Part shown: positions 34,444 through 42,489 of the stretch, in pieces
How positions within the stretch are numbered: the stretch's first letter is position 1
Layout: every line of letters begins with the position of its first letter
NCBI GenBank assembly: GCA_023392635.1
Contig: JAEVYS010000108.1
Location: 1 to 64,000, forward strand
Source of the DNA: Actinomycetes bacterium
Lineage (GTDB): Bacteria > Actinomycetota > Actinomycetes > Propionibacteriales > Propionibacteriaceae
Direction: 5' to 3'
DNA length: 64,000 bases
Notes under the pieces: generated by a model
Database searches by the model: none
What the model saw: the letters and a program-made list of their open reading frames with translations, nothing else
What the model was told of the DNA's origin: nothing
Program-made: the position numbers and the translations under genes

Positions 34444-37287
34444 CTACTTGACACCCATCTTGGCGAGGGCGTCGGTGAGGGCGGCCTTGGCGATCTCCAC
34501 CTGCTTCTGGTACTCGGCGAGGTTGCCATTGCGGAGGGCCGCGTCCGCCGCGGTGAAGGCTGTCTGCGCCTTCTGCATGGCGACCACGGCCGCCTTCTGG
34601 TCGGCGGTGGTGGTGTTGTCTCCCGGCGGCGGCGTCGTGGGCGTGTTGCCGGGGTCCTCGCCGGTGTTGGCGCCCGCGTCGCCGGCGAACACCTGGTCGA
34701 GGGCCTCCTGCAGCGTGGCCGCGATGCCGACGTGGTCGCCGAACCGGACGGCGACGAACTGCAGCGTCGGGTACGAGCCGCTGCCGCCCTCACGCATGGT
34801 GTAGATCGGCATCACGTAGAGCAGTCCTGAGCCCATCGGCAGCGTGAGCAGGTTGCCGTAGGTGGCCTTCGCCGAGCCCTGGTTCAGGTAGGGCCGGACG
34901 AGGTCGGCGAACTTCTGGTCGCTGGTCATGGCGTTCGCCGTCTGGCTCGGCCCGGCGATCTGCTGGGTGTCGGACATGCGCAGCACCCGCAGCCGCCCGT
35001 AGTCGGGGCTGGTCGCCTCAGCCACCACCGAGACGTAGGACGCGAGGTTCTGCCGGTTGTAGGGCACGAACACCGCCGTCTCGCTGAACACCGGCGAGTC
35101 GTCCCCCGGCCACTTGATGGACAGGTAGTACGGGGGCTCGGCGGCGGCCGTCCGGCTGGTGTCGGTCTGCCCCGGCAGGGCTGCCGCCGGATCACCCGGG
35201 ACCTGCCACAGGTCCGACTGCTGGTACCACGCCTGGGGGTCCGTCATGTGGTAGCGGCCCAGGACCTGGCGCTGCACCTTGAACAGGTCGGACGGGTAGC
35301 GCAGGTGGGCCATCAGGTCGGGGCTGATCGCCGACTTCGGCTTGAGGATGCCGGGGAACGCCTTGGCGTAGGCCTGCAGGATCGGGTCGTCGGGTTCCCA
35401 CGCGTACAGGTCCACCGTGCCGTTGGTGGCGTCCACCACAGCCTTCACCGAGTTGCGGATGTAGTTCAAGGACACGTCCGAGTCCGGCCCGGGGACGGTC
35501 TGGGCGTCGGTGATGGCCGAGCGCAGCGACACCACCGAGCTGTCGGGGTAGTTGCGGCTGGTGGTGTACCCGTCCACGATCCACACCAGCCGGTGGTCGA
35601 CGACCGCCGGGTACACGTTCGAGTCGAGCGTCAGCCACGGCGCGACCTGGGAGACCCGCGCCTTCGGGGTGCGGTCGTAGAGGATCTTGGACGCGGAGTT
35701 CACCCGGTCGGAGAGCAGGATGTTGAGGTCCATGAAGTGGGCCGCGTAGAGCACCCTCGTGAACAGGTCCCCCATCGGGACGCCGCTGGTGCCCGCGTAG
35801 GTGTTGGTTGCGCCGTCGGGGGTGTCGAACTCGATCGGGGCCTCACCCTCCTCGCGTCCGACGATCGCGAACGCGGAGCTGTTCTCGCCGTAGTAGATGC
35901 GGCCCTCGTAGTCGGGCAGCGCACCCTCCGGCGGGAGGTTCTTCTCGATCCACACCGGGTCACCGGACGAACTGCGCTGGTTGCCGTACGCCGCCACGAG
36001 CCCGTAGCCATGGGTGTAGACCGTGTGGACGTTGTTCCAGTTCTGGTCGGGAAGCTTGCTGTAGTTGATCTCGCGGGCCGCCACCACCGCGTCGGTCTCT
36101 TTGCCGTCGATCACGTAGCGGTCGACATCGAGGTTCTCCGGGAACGTGTACCAGCCGCGCAGCTGCTGCTGGTTCTCGAAGGTGGGGGCCACCACCGCGG
36201 GGTCGATCAGCCGGATGCCGGGAAGCGTCTCCGCGTCCTGCTTGAGCTGGCCGGGACGCACCTGCGTGACCGCGGCGTACGGCTCGACCTCTGCCTGGTC
36301 GATTCCGAACGCCTTCCTGGTCGCGGCGATGTGGTTCGCGATGTAGGGGCTCTCCAGCACCGGTTCGTTCGGCTTCACCTGGAAGCTCTGCACCACCAGC
36401 GGGTAGGCCAGGCCGAGGATCATCCCCGACACCACCATGAGGACCAGTGAGGTGGCGGCCAGCGTCCAGCGCTTGAGGAAGCCGTTCGCGAAGAAGACCG
36501 CCGCGCACAGGAACGAGATGACCGCCATCACGATCTTGGCGGTCAGGCGGGAGTGGTCGTCGGTGTACTGCATGCCGGTCAGCAGCGTCCCCTGTTGCAG
36601 CATGAGCCCGTACCGGTCGAGGAGGTTCTGCAGCCCGTAGCCGACCAGCAGCAGCCCGGCCAGGATCGAGAGGTGTACCCGCGCCCCGCTGCCGCGCACC
36701 GCCCGCGCCCGCCCGGACGCGATGCCACCGACGGCGAAGTGCACCGCAGCGGCGGCCACCAGGCCGAAGAACACCGCACCCATCGCGAACGAGAGCAGGT
36801 CCTGCCACACCGGGAACTCGAACACGTAGAACGACGCGTCGAGTCCGAAATAGGGGTCCGGCGCCTGGAACGGCACCCGGTTCCACCACGCCAGGTACTC
36901 CAGCGACTGGCTCACGGCGGACGCCCCGGCGATCAGGCCCAGGAACGCGGACGGCACGAGGATGGCGACCCAGATGTTGGCCTCGAGCAGGTCGCGATAG
37001 CGGTCGAGGATGGCGCTCTGCCCGGTGCGACGCGACGCCGGACGCAGCCGGAAGGCGACCCACATGTTGGCGCCCACCACCAGCGCCATCACCAGGAAGA
37101 AGGCGACGAAGAGCACCACCTGCGCGACCAGCTGGGTACTGAACACCTGCGGGAAGGCCACCGAGTCGAACCACAGCTTCGTGGTCCACAGCTCGGAGAA
37201 GATCACGAAGGCCGCGACCAGGCCGGCGAGGACCAGGATCGTCGGTACCAGCGGCCCGCGACGCGACACCCGGGATGACACGTTCAA
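34444..37287 (-). CDS. UPF0182 family large membrane protein
   Basis: A 947-residue protein. The N-terminal third has about seven membrane segments (for example VPTILVLAGLVAAFVIFSEL and VVLFVAFFLVMALVVGANMW); the rest is a large extracytoplasmic region, and the tail is a Pro/Thr linker and charged helix (about 880-947). Actinobacterial UPF0182 proteins have this length and build; no function is established. The TTG start at 37287 has AGGAG five bases upstream. It is last in an operon with PPA1309 and YlbL-like genes. Confidence 0.92.
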   Translation of the reverse strand: MNVSSRVSRRGPLVPTILVLAGLVAAFVIFSELWTTKLWFDSVAFPQVFSTQLVAQVVLFVAFFLVMALVVGANMWVAFRLRPASRRTGQSAILDRYRDLLEANIWVAILVPSAFLGLIAGASAVSQSLEYLAWWNRVPFQAPDPYFGLDASFYVFEFPVWQDLLSFAMGAVFFGLVAAAAVHFAVGGIASGRARAVRGSGARVHLSILAGLLLVGYGLQNLLDRYGLMLQQGTLLTGMQYTDDHSRLTAKIVMAVISFLCAAVFFANGFLKRWTLAATSLVLMVVSGMILGLAYPLVVQSFQVKPNEPVLESPYIANHIAATRKAFGIDQAEVEPYAAVTQVRPGQLKQDAETLPGIRLIDPAVVAPTFENQQQLRGWYTFPENLDVDRYVIDGKETDAVVAAREINYSKLPDQNWNNVHTVYTHGYGLVAAYGNQRSSSGDPVWIEKNLPPEGALPDYEGRIYYGENSSAFAIVGREEGEAPIEFDTPDGATNTYAGTSGVPMGDLFTRVLYAAHFMDLNILLSDRVNSASKILYDRTPKARVSQVAPWLTLDSNVYPAVVDHRLVWIVDGYTTSRNYPDSSVVSLRSAITDAQTVPGPDSDVSLNYIRNSVKAVVDATNGTVDLYAWEPDDPILQAYAKAFPGILKPKSAISPDLMAHLRYPSDLFKVQRQVLGRYHMTDPQAWYQQSDLWQVPGDPAAALPGQTDTSRTAAAEPPYYLSIKWPGDDSPVFSETAVFVPYNRQNLASYVSVVAEATSPDYGRLRVLRMSDTQQIAGPSQTANAMTSDQKFADLVRPYLNQGSAKATYGNLLTLPMGSGLLYVMPIYTMREGGSGSYPTLQFVAVRFGDHVGIAATLQEALDQVFAGDAGANTGEDPGNTPTTPPPGDNTTTADQKAAVVAMQKAQTAFTAADAALRNGNLAEYQKQVEIAKAALTDALAKMGVK

Positions 37288-37351
37288 CTCAACTCCTCAT
37301 CGACCCGGCTCCGCAGGAACAGGGACGGTCCCCTGCCCTGCGTCTTCCGGG

Positions 37352-37858
37352 TCACTCCAATGTATGCGCCAGCGCAGCAGCCAGGGCCGGCACGAGGTCG
37401 GCGCCACCCAGCAGTTCCCCGTCCTCGCCACGGACGCGCGCCACACCGTGGCTGCCCCCGTCGCGGGTCACGCCGACCACGACACGCAGGTCGAGCCGGC
37501 GGGGATGGGCGGCGACAGCGCGCGCGGCCAGTTCCGGATCCTCGGGCAGGTCGGCCTCGGCGTCCGGGGGCAGGAACGCGCGCTCGAGCGCAAGGACGCA
37601 GCCCGCAACGCTGGGGGGCCACGCGATCCGCGCGAGCGTCTCGGCCAGCTCGGTGCCGGGACGGAAGTCCTCCTGCTCGATGGAGCTGAAGCCGTCCGGC
37701 GAGCTGCCCGACAGGTGCTCGGCGAGGCCCGGTTCGGCCGCGATGAGGTCAGCGGTCGGCACGAGGGCGAACAGTCGTGCGGGCTGGTCCCAGCCGAGAC
37801 GGCCCACGTGTCGCTCCACCTCGACGAGCGCAGCGACGAGCGCGTCGTTCACCGGCAT
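37352..37858 (-). CDS. PPA1309 family protein
   Basis: A 168-residue soluble protein beginning MPVNDALVAALVEVERHVGR, with the conserved-looking SSIEQEDFRPGTELAETLARIAWP split by short variable parts. It matches the actinobacterial PPA1309 family, first named from Cutibacterium, always of unknown function. Its start overlaps the end of the YlbL-like protease gene by 10 bases and it lies 64 bases before the UPF0182 start, an arrangement I recall as conserved in actinobacteria. Confidence 0.85.
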   Translation of the reverse strand: MPVNDALVAALVEVERHVGRLGWDQPARLFALVPTADLIAAEPGLAEHLSGSSPDGFSSIEQEDFRPGTELAETLARIAWPPSVAGCVLALERAFLPPDAEADLPEDPELAARAVAAHPRRLDLRVVVGVTRDGGSHGVARVRGEDGELLGGADLVPALAAALAHTLE

Positions 37859-38904
37859 GCGGGCACCGTGTTCGCGGCGCCCGGCTTGTCCAGTGCCCCG
37901 AGTGCTTCGATCGCGCCGCTGATCGTCTCCACCGGCACCAGTCGGGGGCCGGCCGGCGCCTGGCCCACGTCCTCACAGTTCTCCTTGGGCAGCAGGAACA
38001 CGCTGGCGCCGTCCCGCGCAGCCGCCGCGATCTTCTCCTGCACCCCGCCGATCGGGCCGACCGTGCCGTTCGCGTCGATGGTGCCGGTGCCGGCGATCAC
38101 CCGACCGGTGGTGAGGTCGAGGCCGCTCAGCTTGTCGGCGATGGCGAGGGCGAACATCAGGCCGGCGCTCGAACCGCCCACGCCCGGCTCGAGGGCGAAG
38201 CTGACCTTCGGCTTGTAGGTGTAACCGGTCGTCAACGTGATGCCGACGATCGGCTTCTGCGGATCGGCGGCGGTCGCCCGTGTGGTGACGTAGGGATTGG
38301 GCCTGACCAGTGCCCCGTCACGCAGGATCGTGAACCCCACCGCGTCCCCGACGTGGTGCCTCGCCACCTGGTCCTGGACCTCCTGCACCGTCGTCGTGGT
38401 CTGGTTGTCCACCGCCTGGATCAGGTCGCCGGGCTTGAGGATGTCGTTGGCCGGACCGGACGTGGTGACCGAGGAGACCATCGGCCACGCCGTCACCGCG
38501 ATGCCGGCCTGGCGAAGCCCCGCGACGATGGCGTCGGACTGGGAGGCTGTCATCAGCTGGGTCTCGTCGGCGTTGATCTCGCTGGCGTCCTCGCCGACCT
38601 TGTAGATCGCCGAGCGCGGCAGCACCTCGCGGGAGGGGAGCCAGTAGGAGAACAGCAGCTCCGGCAGGCTCAGTGTGGCATCCGGGGACGTGACCGACAC
38701 CGTGGTCATGAGCAGCTTGCCTGTCGTCGGGTAGGTCTTTGCCCCGGTGATCCGGATCGCCTCGGCCCCGGGGTCGATCAGGTTGTGGGTGCTGCCCGGT
38801 GACCAGGTGACGTAGGGCACGGGAACCAGGGCGATCACGGCGGCCAGGACCACGAACAGCACGGCCGACACCGTTGCGGTCCAGGTCTGCCTGGTCACGT
38901 CCAC
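37849..38904 (-). CDS. Membrane-anchored PDZ/Lon-type serine protease (YlbL-like)
   Basis: A 351-residue protein. One N-terminal membrane anchor (TVSAVLFVVLAAVIALVPVP), a PDZ domain at about 130-210 (ILKPGDLIQAVDNQTTTTVQ) and a C-terminal Lon-type (S16) protease domain. The Ser-Lys dyad is S246 (GGSSAGLMFAL) and K291 (GGVQEKIAAA), with GTGTIDANGTVGPIGG between them. It faces outside the membrane and probably degrades or processes surface proteins. GTG start at 38904; a second in-frame GTG lies six bases on. Confidence 0.92.
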   Translation of the reverse strand: MDVTRQTWTATVSAVLFVVLAAVIALVPVPYVTWSPGSTHNLIDPGAEAIRITGAKTYPTTGKLLMTTVSVTSPDATLSLPELLFSYWLPSREVLPRSAIYKVGEDASEINADETQLMTASQSDAIVAGLRQAGIAVTAWPMVSSVTTSGPANDILKPGDLIQAVDNQTTTTVQEVQDQVARHHVGDAVGFTILRDGALVRPNPYVTTRATAADPQKPIVGITLTTGYTYKPKVSFALEPGVGGSSAGLMFALAIADKLSGLDLTTGRVIAGTGTIDANGTVGPIGGVQEKIAAAARDGASVFLLPKENCEDVGQAPAGPRLVPVETISGAIEALGALDKPGAANTVPACR

Positions 38905-39022
38905 CCACTTCCCGCTGGTCGGTCCGACACGACACCAGCCTCCCCGACACTACCGGAGCGAACCCCTCCCCGGCTTGGCGGGTGCGGGACAATGGAAGCC
39001 ACGCCACGTGAGGAGTTGCCCG

Positions 39023-40366
39023 ATGACCGACCCCGCCAACCCGGACCGTCCCGACCCGGACGGTGACGAGGAGGCACTGTTGCGGTTCCTGGCCCAGTTC
39101 GGCATCACGCCCGGGCCCGACGGACGCCTGGACCTGGAAGCGCTGATGGGCCGGATGCAGGGCCTGATGGGCGCCTTCACCACCGAGATGGCCAGCTTCG
39201 GGAAGTCGGACGCCGAGTCCGGGATGAACTGGGGCTTCACCCGCAACGTGGTGCGTCGGATCACCGCATCGGCGGGCCCCGACCCGGCGCCCAGCGCGGC
39301 GGAGCAGGCCCGGATCCGGGACGCGGTGGCTCTGGCGGACCTGTGGCTGGACGAGGAGATCGCGTTCCCCCGGCTCAGCGTCACGGCATCCGCCTGGACC
39401 CGCTCCGAATGGGTCGACCTCACGTTCCCCACCTGGCAGCAGCTCGTGCGACCGGTGGTGAGCCGCCTCTACGCTGCGCTGCGCGGTCTCGTCCAGCAGC
39501 AGGGCCAGGCCCCGGCGGCGGAGCCGATGCTGCGGATGGCTCTCAGTGGCATGTTCGCCGCACAGGTCGGCCAGTCCCTGGCCAGCCTCGCACAGTCCTC
39601 GGTCAGTGCGGGCGACACCGGCCTGCCCCTCACCGAGCATCCCCGGGTGGCCCTGCTGCCCACCAACATGGCCGCCTTCACCGAGGGACTGGAGACCGAC
39701 CCGGCGGACGTCCTGCTGTTCCTGGCCGTGCGTGAGGCCGCCCGGCAGCGACTGTTCGCGTCGGTGGGCTGGCTGGCCCCGCAACTGCTCGCCCTGGTCG
39801 AGCACTACGCCCGCGACATCGAGATCGACGGGGACGCGCTCGAGCAGGCCATCGAGAGCCAGCTCTCTTCCGCCATGACCACGGGGGAACTCGAGGACGC
39901 CGGTGCCGCCCTCGCCGGCTCCCTGTTCACGCCGCAGGTGACGCCCGAACAGCGCGAGGTGCTGGAGCGGCTGGAGACCCTGCTCGCGCTCATCGAGGGG
40001 TGGGTGGACGAGGTCGTCGCGCAGGTCGCCGGTGCCCGCATGCCGGTGGCCGCGGCGCTCACGGAGACGCTCCGCCGTCGTCGCGCCAGTGGGGGGCCCG
40101 CGGAGTCGGCACTGAAGGCTCTCGTCGGGCTCGAGTTGCGTCCCCGGCGCACCAGGGACGCGGCCAACCTGTGGGCGGCGACCCGTTCGGCACGCGGCTC
40201 CGAGGCCAGGGACGCGGCCTGGGACCATCCAGACCTCCTGCCCACCACCGCCGACCTGGCCGACCCCCTCGGCTACGCCGCAGAGGGCCATCGCAGCGAC
40301 GGCCCGGACGACCTCGACGCCGAACTCGCCAGGCTTCTGGAGGAGGAGGGCAGGGGCCAGGGCTGA
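39023..40366 (+). CDS. Zincin-like DUF2342 protein, possibly without metal site
   Basis: A 447-residue protein of the actinobacterial DUF2342/zincin_2 family. Recognisable are MNWGFTRNVVRR, the helical core with FPTWQQLVRPVVSRLYAAL and HPRVALLPTNMAAFTEGLE. At the putative zinc motif it has VREAARQRLF; family members I recall have REAAH there, so a His ligand may be lost. Gene neighbours are the YlbL-like protease (divergent) and a YgjP-like metallopeptidase (convergent). GAGGAG lies 8 bases before the ATG; a GACAAT box near 38988 may be the -10. Confidence 0.83.
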   Translation: MTDPANPDRPDPDGDEEALLRFLAQFGITPGPDGRLDLEALMGRMQGLMGAFTTEMASFGKSDAESGMNWGFTRNVVRRITASAGPDPAPSAAEQARIRDAVALADLWLDEEIAFPRLSVTASAWTRSEWVDLTFPTWQQLVRPVVSRLYAALRGLVQQQGQAPAAEPMLRMALSGMFAAQVGQSLASLAQSSVSAGDTGLPLTEHPRVALLPTNMAAFTEGLETDPADVLLFLAVREAARQRLFASVGWLAPQLLALVEHYARDIEIDGDALEQAIESQLSSAMTTGELEDAGAALAGSLFTPQVTPEQREVLERLETLLALIEGWVDEVVAQVAGARMPVAAALTETLRRRRASGGPAESALKALVGLELRPRRTRDAANLWAATRSARGSEARDAAWDHPDLLPTTADLADPLGYAAEGHRSDGPDDLDAELARLLEEEGRGQG

Positions 40367-40388
40367 GCCTGGTCGCCGCCCGCCGGGC

Positions 40389-40967
40389 TCAGGCCTCCCA
40401 GTCGGGCTCCTCCCCGGGCTCGGCGGACGACTCTCCCGCTGCGCCGGGGTCGACCTCGACCGCGTGCTGGTAGCCCTGGAGGAACGCCTGGGCCCGATCC
40501 CGGTGGGGGTACCCCGCCAGCAGGCCGTGGAACCGTGCGGCGTGCGAGGGCACGAACAGGTGAGCCAGCTCGTGGAGCACCACGTAGTCGCTCACCCAGG
40601 TGGGCATCGTCTGCAGGCGCGACGACAGCCGGATCTCGCCGGTGTCGGTCGAGCACGAGCCCCAGCGGCGTCTCTGGTTGTCGACCCAGCGGATGCTGAA
40701 CGCTGGCAGCGGTTGGCCGGTGCGGGCGGCGAGGTACTGCTCGTAGAGGCCGGCTGCACGGCTCGCTAGCTCGTCGTGGGACAGCGGCAGGGCCCGCTTC
40801 GCCTCGCGCCGCAGGAATCGCTCGACCAGCGGCGGGAGCAGGCTGCGCTCCTGCGCGACCGTGAGCCGCGCGGGGACCAGGGCGACCAGCCGGCCCTGCT
40901 CACGAAACACGGTCATGGTGCGGCGGCGACGCGCGCTGCGCCGCACTTCGACGTCCGGATCTGCCAC
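40389..40967 (-). CDS. YgjP-like M48-type metallopeptidase (DUF45)
   Basis: About 192 residues. The C-terminal half has the zinc motif HELAH (VVLHELAHLFVPSH) with a further His in HAARFH, and the family segment RWGSCSTDTGEIRLS. The N-terminal part VEVRRSARRRRTMTV is typical of actinobacterial members, which supports the GTG start at 40967 despite lack of a ribosome site; an ATG at 40916 is the alternative. Function of the family is uncertain. Confidence 0.85.
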   Translation of the reverse strand: MADPDVEVRRSARRRRTMTVFREQGRLVALVPARLTVAQERSLLPPLVERFLRREAKRALPLSHDELASRAAGLYEQYLAARTGQPLPAFSIRWVDNQRRRWGSCSTDTGEIRLSSRLQTMPTWVSDYVVLHELAHLFVPSHAARFHGLLAGYPHRDRAQAFLQGYQHAVEVDPGAAGESSAEPGEEPDWEA

Positions 40968-41215
40968 GTGTGACACGTTACGACACGCCGCAGACGGTTC
41001 CAGTTGACCGCGGCCCGGGCGGGCACTAGCTTCTTGTCGCGAGGCCTCCAGTGGCCGGTTCCGCTCGCAGGGGAAGGCAAGCGGAAACGCCGGTCCTGGG
41101 GGCTCTCGCACGCCGGACCGAGGTGCTGCCGCGAGGCGGCGACTCGGGCATAGACTGACCGGCAGCCCGCTGCCGAGCCCCAGCCGGGGCGAAGCCGAAT
41201 CACAGGAGGAAAGAC

Positions 41216-41377
41216 GTGGCCAAGGACACCTACAGCGGTTCGTTCTACTGCGTGAAGTGCAAGGACCACCGGGACGCAACCGGCGATGTCGTGGTCAACG
41301 AAAAGGGCACCCGTATCGCCAAGGCCAAGTGCCCCGTGTGCGGCACGAACCTGACCCGGTTCCTGCCCAAGGCCTGA
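41216..41377 (+). CDS. DUF5679 small zinc-ribbon protein
   Basis: A 53-residue protein with two CxxC pairs: FYCVKCKDH (C12, C15) and KCPVCGTNL (C39, C42), so a likely zinc ribbon. GTG start with AGGAGGA 6 bases upstream. A TAGACT box at 41151-41156 could be its -10. The function of DUF5679 proteins is unknown; a nucleic-acid or ribosome role is plausible from fold alone. Confidence 0.83.
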   Translation: MAKDTYSGSFYCVKCKDHRDATGDVVVNEKGTRIAKAKCPVCGTNLTRFLPKA

Positions 41378-41394
41378 ACCGATACTTGTAGAGG

Positions 41395-41412
41395 GCCGGC
41401 CCGGTGGCCGGC
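41395..41412 (+). terminator. Hairpin after the DUF5679 gene
   Basis: A seven-base perfect stem GCCGGCC/GGCCGGC with a CGGT loop, 17 bases after the stop. No T-tract. Confidence 0.5.
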
Positions 41413-41566
41413 GCGCTGCTGTTCCCCCACCGGCCCGGCCTGCGGACCGCCTGCGTCCCTCCGTCCCGACCCCCGACCCGGGTACCCGTCCCGCGCGTCA
41501 TGCCGAGCGTGACCCGGGAGCTTTCGGGACCGGATTGTGGCGGCCGGATCGGCGGGGCCGAGCCGG

Positions 41567-41621
41567 AGGTGTTGCCCGTTCGGGCCCAGGTGTTGCCCGT
41601 CGGTGCGCAGGCCTTGCGCCC
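41567..41621 (+). repeat. Short tandem repeat, 21-base unit
   Basis: Two adjacent 21-base units share the first 13 bases (AGGTGTTGCCCGT at 41567 and 41588), and a degenerate third begins at 41609. It lies in the 271-base gap before the TOMM-like gene, 28 bases from its start. Confidence 0.55.
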
Positions 41622-41648
41622 GGCGACGACGGAGGTGAGCCTTCTGGC

Positions 41649-42473
41649 ATGGCCCCCGACACCGGCACACGCGTCCAGCTCACCCGCCCGGCGGTCGCGC
41701 TGTGGCGGGCGCCCGGTGTGCTGCAGGTCGGGCTCGACGCTCCGGCCCTCGTGCTGGAGCCGGTGCCCGAAGGGCTGGCCGAGGCCATCCCGCTGCTGGC
41801 GCGGCCACACTCCCACGACGAGTTGCGTACCCTTCTGCCCTCGCTCGACCGGGCGTGGCTCGGCTGGCTCCTCGACCGGTTGACGACCGCCGGGCTCCTG
41901 GTGCCGGCCCCGGCTGCCCCCGAAGCGGTGCTGCGGGTCGTCGGCGCAGGGGCACTCGCCGAGGCGGTCACGGCTGCCCTGGGCGACAACGGCCTCCGGG
42001 CGTCCCGGCTGGATCCCGTGCGCTTCGCAGCCCTGCCCCCCGCCCCCGACGGACCGGAGGTGGTGCTGCTCGCCGGCGCCACGGTCGAGCCCGACCGGGC
42101 GACCACTGACGCCCTCTTCCGGGACGGGCGCGCGCACCTCGTGGTCCGCCTCGAGCCCGGTCGCGCCGTCGTGGGCCCCTTCGTCCAGCCGGGACGCACA
42201 CCCTGCGTCCGCTGCCTCGACCTGGGCCGCGTCCGCCTGGACCCGGCGTGGCCCCAGCTCCTCGCGCAACTGTGCCGCGAGCCGGTCACCCCCGAGCCCG
42301 CCCTGGTGGCCTGGGGCGCGGCCACGGCGGCGGTGCAGGTTCGGGCATGGCTCGCCGGTGCACTGCCGGAGACCGCCGGTGCCACGCTCGAGGTGTCCGT
42401 GGCGGAGTTCCGCCTGCACAGCCGTGCGTGGCCGGCCCACCCGGGCTGCGGCTGCCTGGTGCCCCCCGGTTGA
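41649..42473 (+). CDS. TOMM leader-peptide-binding-like / ThiF-like protein, orphan
   Basis: A 274-residue protein. The N-terminal 70 residues have a winged-helix-like peptide-clamp look (LTRPAVALWRAPGVLQVG, SHDELRTLLPSL). The middle is Rossmann-like (VLRVVGAGALAEAVTAAL). The C-terminal part has a probable zinc site: CVRC (about 188-191) and CGC near residue 270. This is the pattern of proteins annotated as TOMM precursor leader peptide-binding or cyclodehydratase. No YcaO, dehydrogenase or precursor peptide gene is seen here. The ATG at 41649 has GGAGGTG 11 bases upstream, a long gap, and the frame is open upstream. Confidence 0.7.
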   Translation: MAPDTGTRVQLTRPAVALWRAPGVLQVGLDAPALVLEPVPEGLAEAIPLLARPHSHDELRTLLPSLDRAWLGWLLDRLTTAGLLVPAPAAPEAVLRVVGAGALAEAVTAALGDNGLRASRLDPVRFAALPPAPDGPEVVLLAGATVEPDRATTDALFRDGRAHLVVRLEPGRAVVGPFVQPGRTPCVRCLDLGRVRLDPAWPQLLAQLCREPVTPEPALVAWGAATAAVQVRAWLAGALPETAGATLEVSVAEFRLHSRAWPAHPGCGCLVPPG

Positions 42474-42489
42474 GCGGGACGGGCACACT

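Noticed and set aside
41378..41648. Possible extra small gene in the gap after DUF5679.
   Set aside because: Frames are open because of GC content, but no start with a ribosome site and no recognisable protein.
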